From NCBI GenBank assembly GCA_024663395.1, contig JANFAH010000140.1:1-60064 (forward strand): a DNA stretch of 60,064 nucleotides, given 5' to 3'. Origin of the DNA: Pisolithus tinctorius (lineage: Eukaryota; Basidiomycota; Agaricomycetes; Boletales; Pisolithaceae). A model generated the notes under the pieces. It ran no database searches and had not been told where the DNA came from. It worked only from the letters and a program-made list of their open reading frames with translations. Of the stretch, positions 58,254 through 60,064 are shown piece by piece. The position numbers were made by a program, and so were the translations under genes. Numbering within the stretch: position 1 is the stretch's first letter; every line of letters starts with the position of its first letter.

Positions 58254-58280
58254 TGGTTCCATACTGCCAGTATGGAACCA
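58254..58280. promoter_or_regulatory. 27-bp perfect palindrome upstream of the glycosidase gene
   Basis: TGGTTCCATACTG, one C, then CAGTATGGAACCA: 13-bp arms with no mismatch, 150 bp before the start codon at 58430. A TATA-like stretch (TATTTAAGTATAAGA) follows at about 58342-58356. It could be a dimeric regulator site or a hairpin. Confidence 0.6.
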
Positions 58281-58429
58281 ATTATCCGTTGGCACGCCCG
58301 TCTCCCTTCATAACGTGAACAGCATGCCCGCCAAGCATTCGGTATTTAAGTATAAGAGATCGCTCGTTCTTTTCCTTGCACAATAAATTATCTCTATTCG
58401 TGGGGCCGCAACGGGAGACCGCTGCTGTC

Positions 58430-60033
58430 ATGTCGTTCAAAAAATATCTACTGGTGCTTGCCACTAGCATCAGTACCGCCCTCGCCCAAAGCCAGACATG
58501 GTGCGTTGTGTTCCATGTCGTAGTGATCCATGATTGAAGTGTTTAGCTGACGTACTGACCTGGCATGAAGGTGCGGGAAGAACTACATGGCAAATCAGAC
58601 GGTTGTTCCGCCAGGCGGGCAGTTCGTTCTGCCACCCCAGAGCAATGACCCCTTACTCGCGTTCCGATGTGCCCCAGAGTTCCGTCCGTACCTAGAGGAG
58701 GACGCCAAGACTGCCGCATTCATCGTTGATACCCGGATCGTGTATGATTGGATCAATGGAGCATCCCCTATCTCTCTTCCCTGCAACAACACCAACTCCA
58801 CGTCCGAATCCCCATCCAATGCCGGAAACGTTACCGTCACCGTCAAGGTGGGCGGTATCCATACCACACAATCGGTGTCACTTGGCGCCGTCGGATACAA
58901 GATTCCTTTGGACATTAGCAACCTGACAGCGCAGAAAATACCGTACCATGTAGACTGTATCGCGTCTTACCCTACCGGGTCTTCAAAAACGCAAACGTAT
59001 TTCACGAATGCGTCATTGTTGTATCTTCCCGATACGAACAGCTCTGTCACGAAGATGGATTTGAGGTCGGGTTCGTTGCGGGTGCGGCCTGTCAATGACC
59101 CAAGCAGCGGGTTCCTGCCGTTCATTCCTCAGGGGTTTTATGTCTCATTTGACCAATATCTTGCAAAAAACCTTTCTCTCATTGATCAACTAAAGGCGGA
59201 TGGGTGAGCCTGGTTCCTGCTTGTTTCTCAGCCGAGTATTAATCGATTTTCGATAGTTTCAATACTGTAAGGGGTTTCGAGACAAAGCTGTCGAGGTGTC
59301 CTAACGTCCAAGAGTAGATCCACCCAATCCCTCCTTACGACAATGCTACCATCTTCGAGCAGGTGCTCAATAGGACCATCGAACTTGGCCTCTATGTAAT
59401 TCTTGACATGCGATCGTAAGTTCTTACATCTATAAGTATTATGATCACGTTACTGACAGGTTTTGTCTGCAGTAACTATCAGAACCTGACAGCGGTTGCA
59501 AGCATGGTGAACACATACAAGTCTCTTCCAAACTTGCTAACCTGGGAGACTGCGCATGAACCCGATGGCAACTCAGACCCCCTCAACGCTGCCAAGCAAG
59601 CCTACGATCTGATCTACCAGATGGATGGCTACCATCCCATCTCCATTGTGCTGAATTGCGAGGTAATGATCTGTGGGCGCGTGTTAGCAACTTGGCATAC
59701 TAATAGGATCTCATAGGACTACAACTTCTCTCCTTACGTGGAAGGTGCTGATATCGTGCTTGAGGTATGTTTTCCTTTCCTTGACGCTGTCGTGCGGATA
59801 TACAGATTTCTCGTTTTACAGGATGCCTACCCAATCGGCATCAATGCAACGTACTCGCCGGTCTGGAACACTCCCTGCACACCGGACTTTGGTCATTGTG
59901 GGTGTGACAATTGCAAGGGGGGTCTGATCGATATCAAGGCCCGCGTGCAGACGTACAAGGATAGGCTTGATATCCTTGGGTACGATCGTACTAAGACTGT
60001 ATGGACCACTCCTCAAGCCTTTGGGAGCGGAGC
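58430..60033 (+). CDS. Secreted glycosidase-like protein (GH5/GH2-like TIM barrel), 5' part
   Basis: Predicted extracellular polysaccharide-active enzyme. Exons: 58430-58500, 58571-59203, 59256-59265 (only 10 nt), 59318-59415, 59473-59662, 59717-59764 and 59822-60033; the last ends at a GTGAGT donor and the gene leaves the window. Signal peptide MSFKKYLLVLATSISTALAQ. An N-terminal beta-rich part has CGKNYMANQTVVPPGGQFVL, PLLAFRCAPEFRPYLEED and many Asn-X-Ser/Thr sites. The barrel starts at FLPFIPQGFYVSFDQYLAKN and continues IHPIPPYDNATIFEQVLNRT, LGLYVILDMRSNYQNLTAVA, LTWETAHEPDGNSDPLNA (Glu of HEP is the probable acid/base), GADIVLEDAYPIGINATYSP and KTVWTTPQAFGSG. The 10-nt exon is required to keep ADG-FNT-IHPIPPY in frame. 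The exact GH family is not certain. Confidence 0.85.
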
Positions 60034-60064
60034 GTGAGTCGCAGCCGGATTCCACTGTAAATCT

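Overview
The window is a piece of basidiomycete (Agaricomycetes-type) nuclear DNA. The evidence is genes split by many introns of about 40-70 nt with GTNNGT...YAG borders, very small exons, a Zn2Cys6 gene, a HET-domain gene, a NACHT-WD40 relic, an expanded F-box-like family and a divergent G-alpha gene. No rRNA, tRNA, CRISPR array or intact transposon could be supported. Exon borders come from reading splice sites and matching remembered family motifs; no database search was run.

0-6 kb is a compact housekeeping block: EF1B-gamma (leaves the window on the left), ORC2 divergent from it, then ERG24 (C-14 sterol reductase) and an ALKBH6-like dioxygenase on the minus strand. 6-14 kb is gene-poor but hides a small Zn2Cys6 gene near 8.4 kb and an unresolved, probably damaged gene near 12.2-13.1 kb. 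14-24 kb holds a HET-domain gene, a long low-complexity protein gene and a divergent Cdc20/Cdh1-type APC/C activator. 24-38 kb holds three paralogous F-box-like genes (two in tandem on minus, one on plus), with EF1B-beta and a putative small protein between them. 40-53.5 kb is gene-dense: a secreted probable GPI protein, a DUF202-like membrane protein, OXA1, an NHX-type Na+/H+ exchanger, a G-alpha subunit, a Cbf1-type bHLH factor and a SET5-like SET/MYND protein. 53.5-58 kb is a degenerate zone: a CpG-depleted tract, a broken NACHT-WD40 gene and a rearranged partial copy of the neighbouring SET5 gene. From 58.4 kb a secreted glycosidase-like gene runs off the right edge.

The most notable points are: an in-frame UGA exactly at the invariant Cys of the SET5 NHSC motif; fragments of that same gene 4-5 kb downstream; a G-alpha whose switch II catalytic Gln is Thr; very small exons (10, 12, 14, 21 and 24 nt) and two probable GC-AG introns; telomere-like CCCTAA/TTAGGG elements in the EF1B-gamma/ORC2 promoter; and several foldback sequences. 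The genes do not form one pathway. EF1B-beta and EF1B-gamma are subunits of the same complex but about 32 kb apart.
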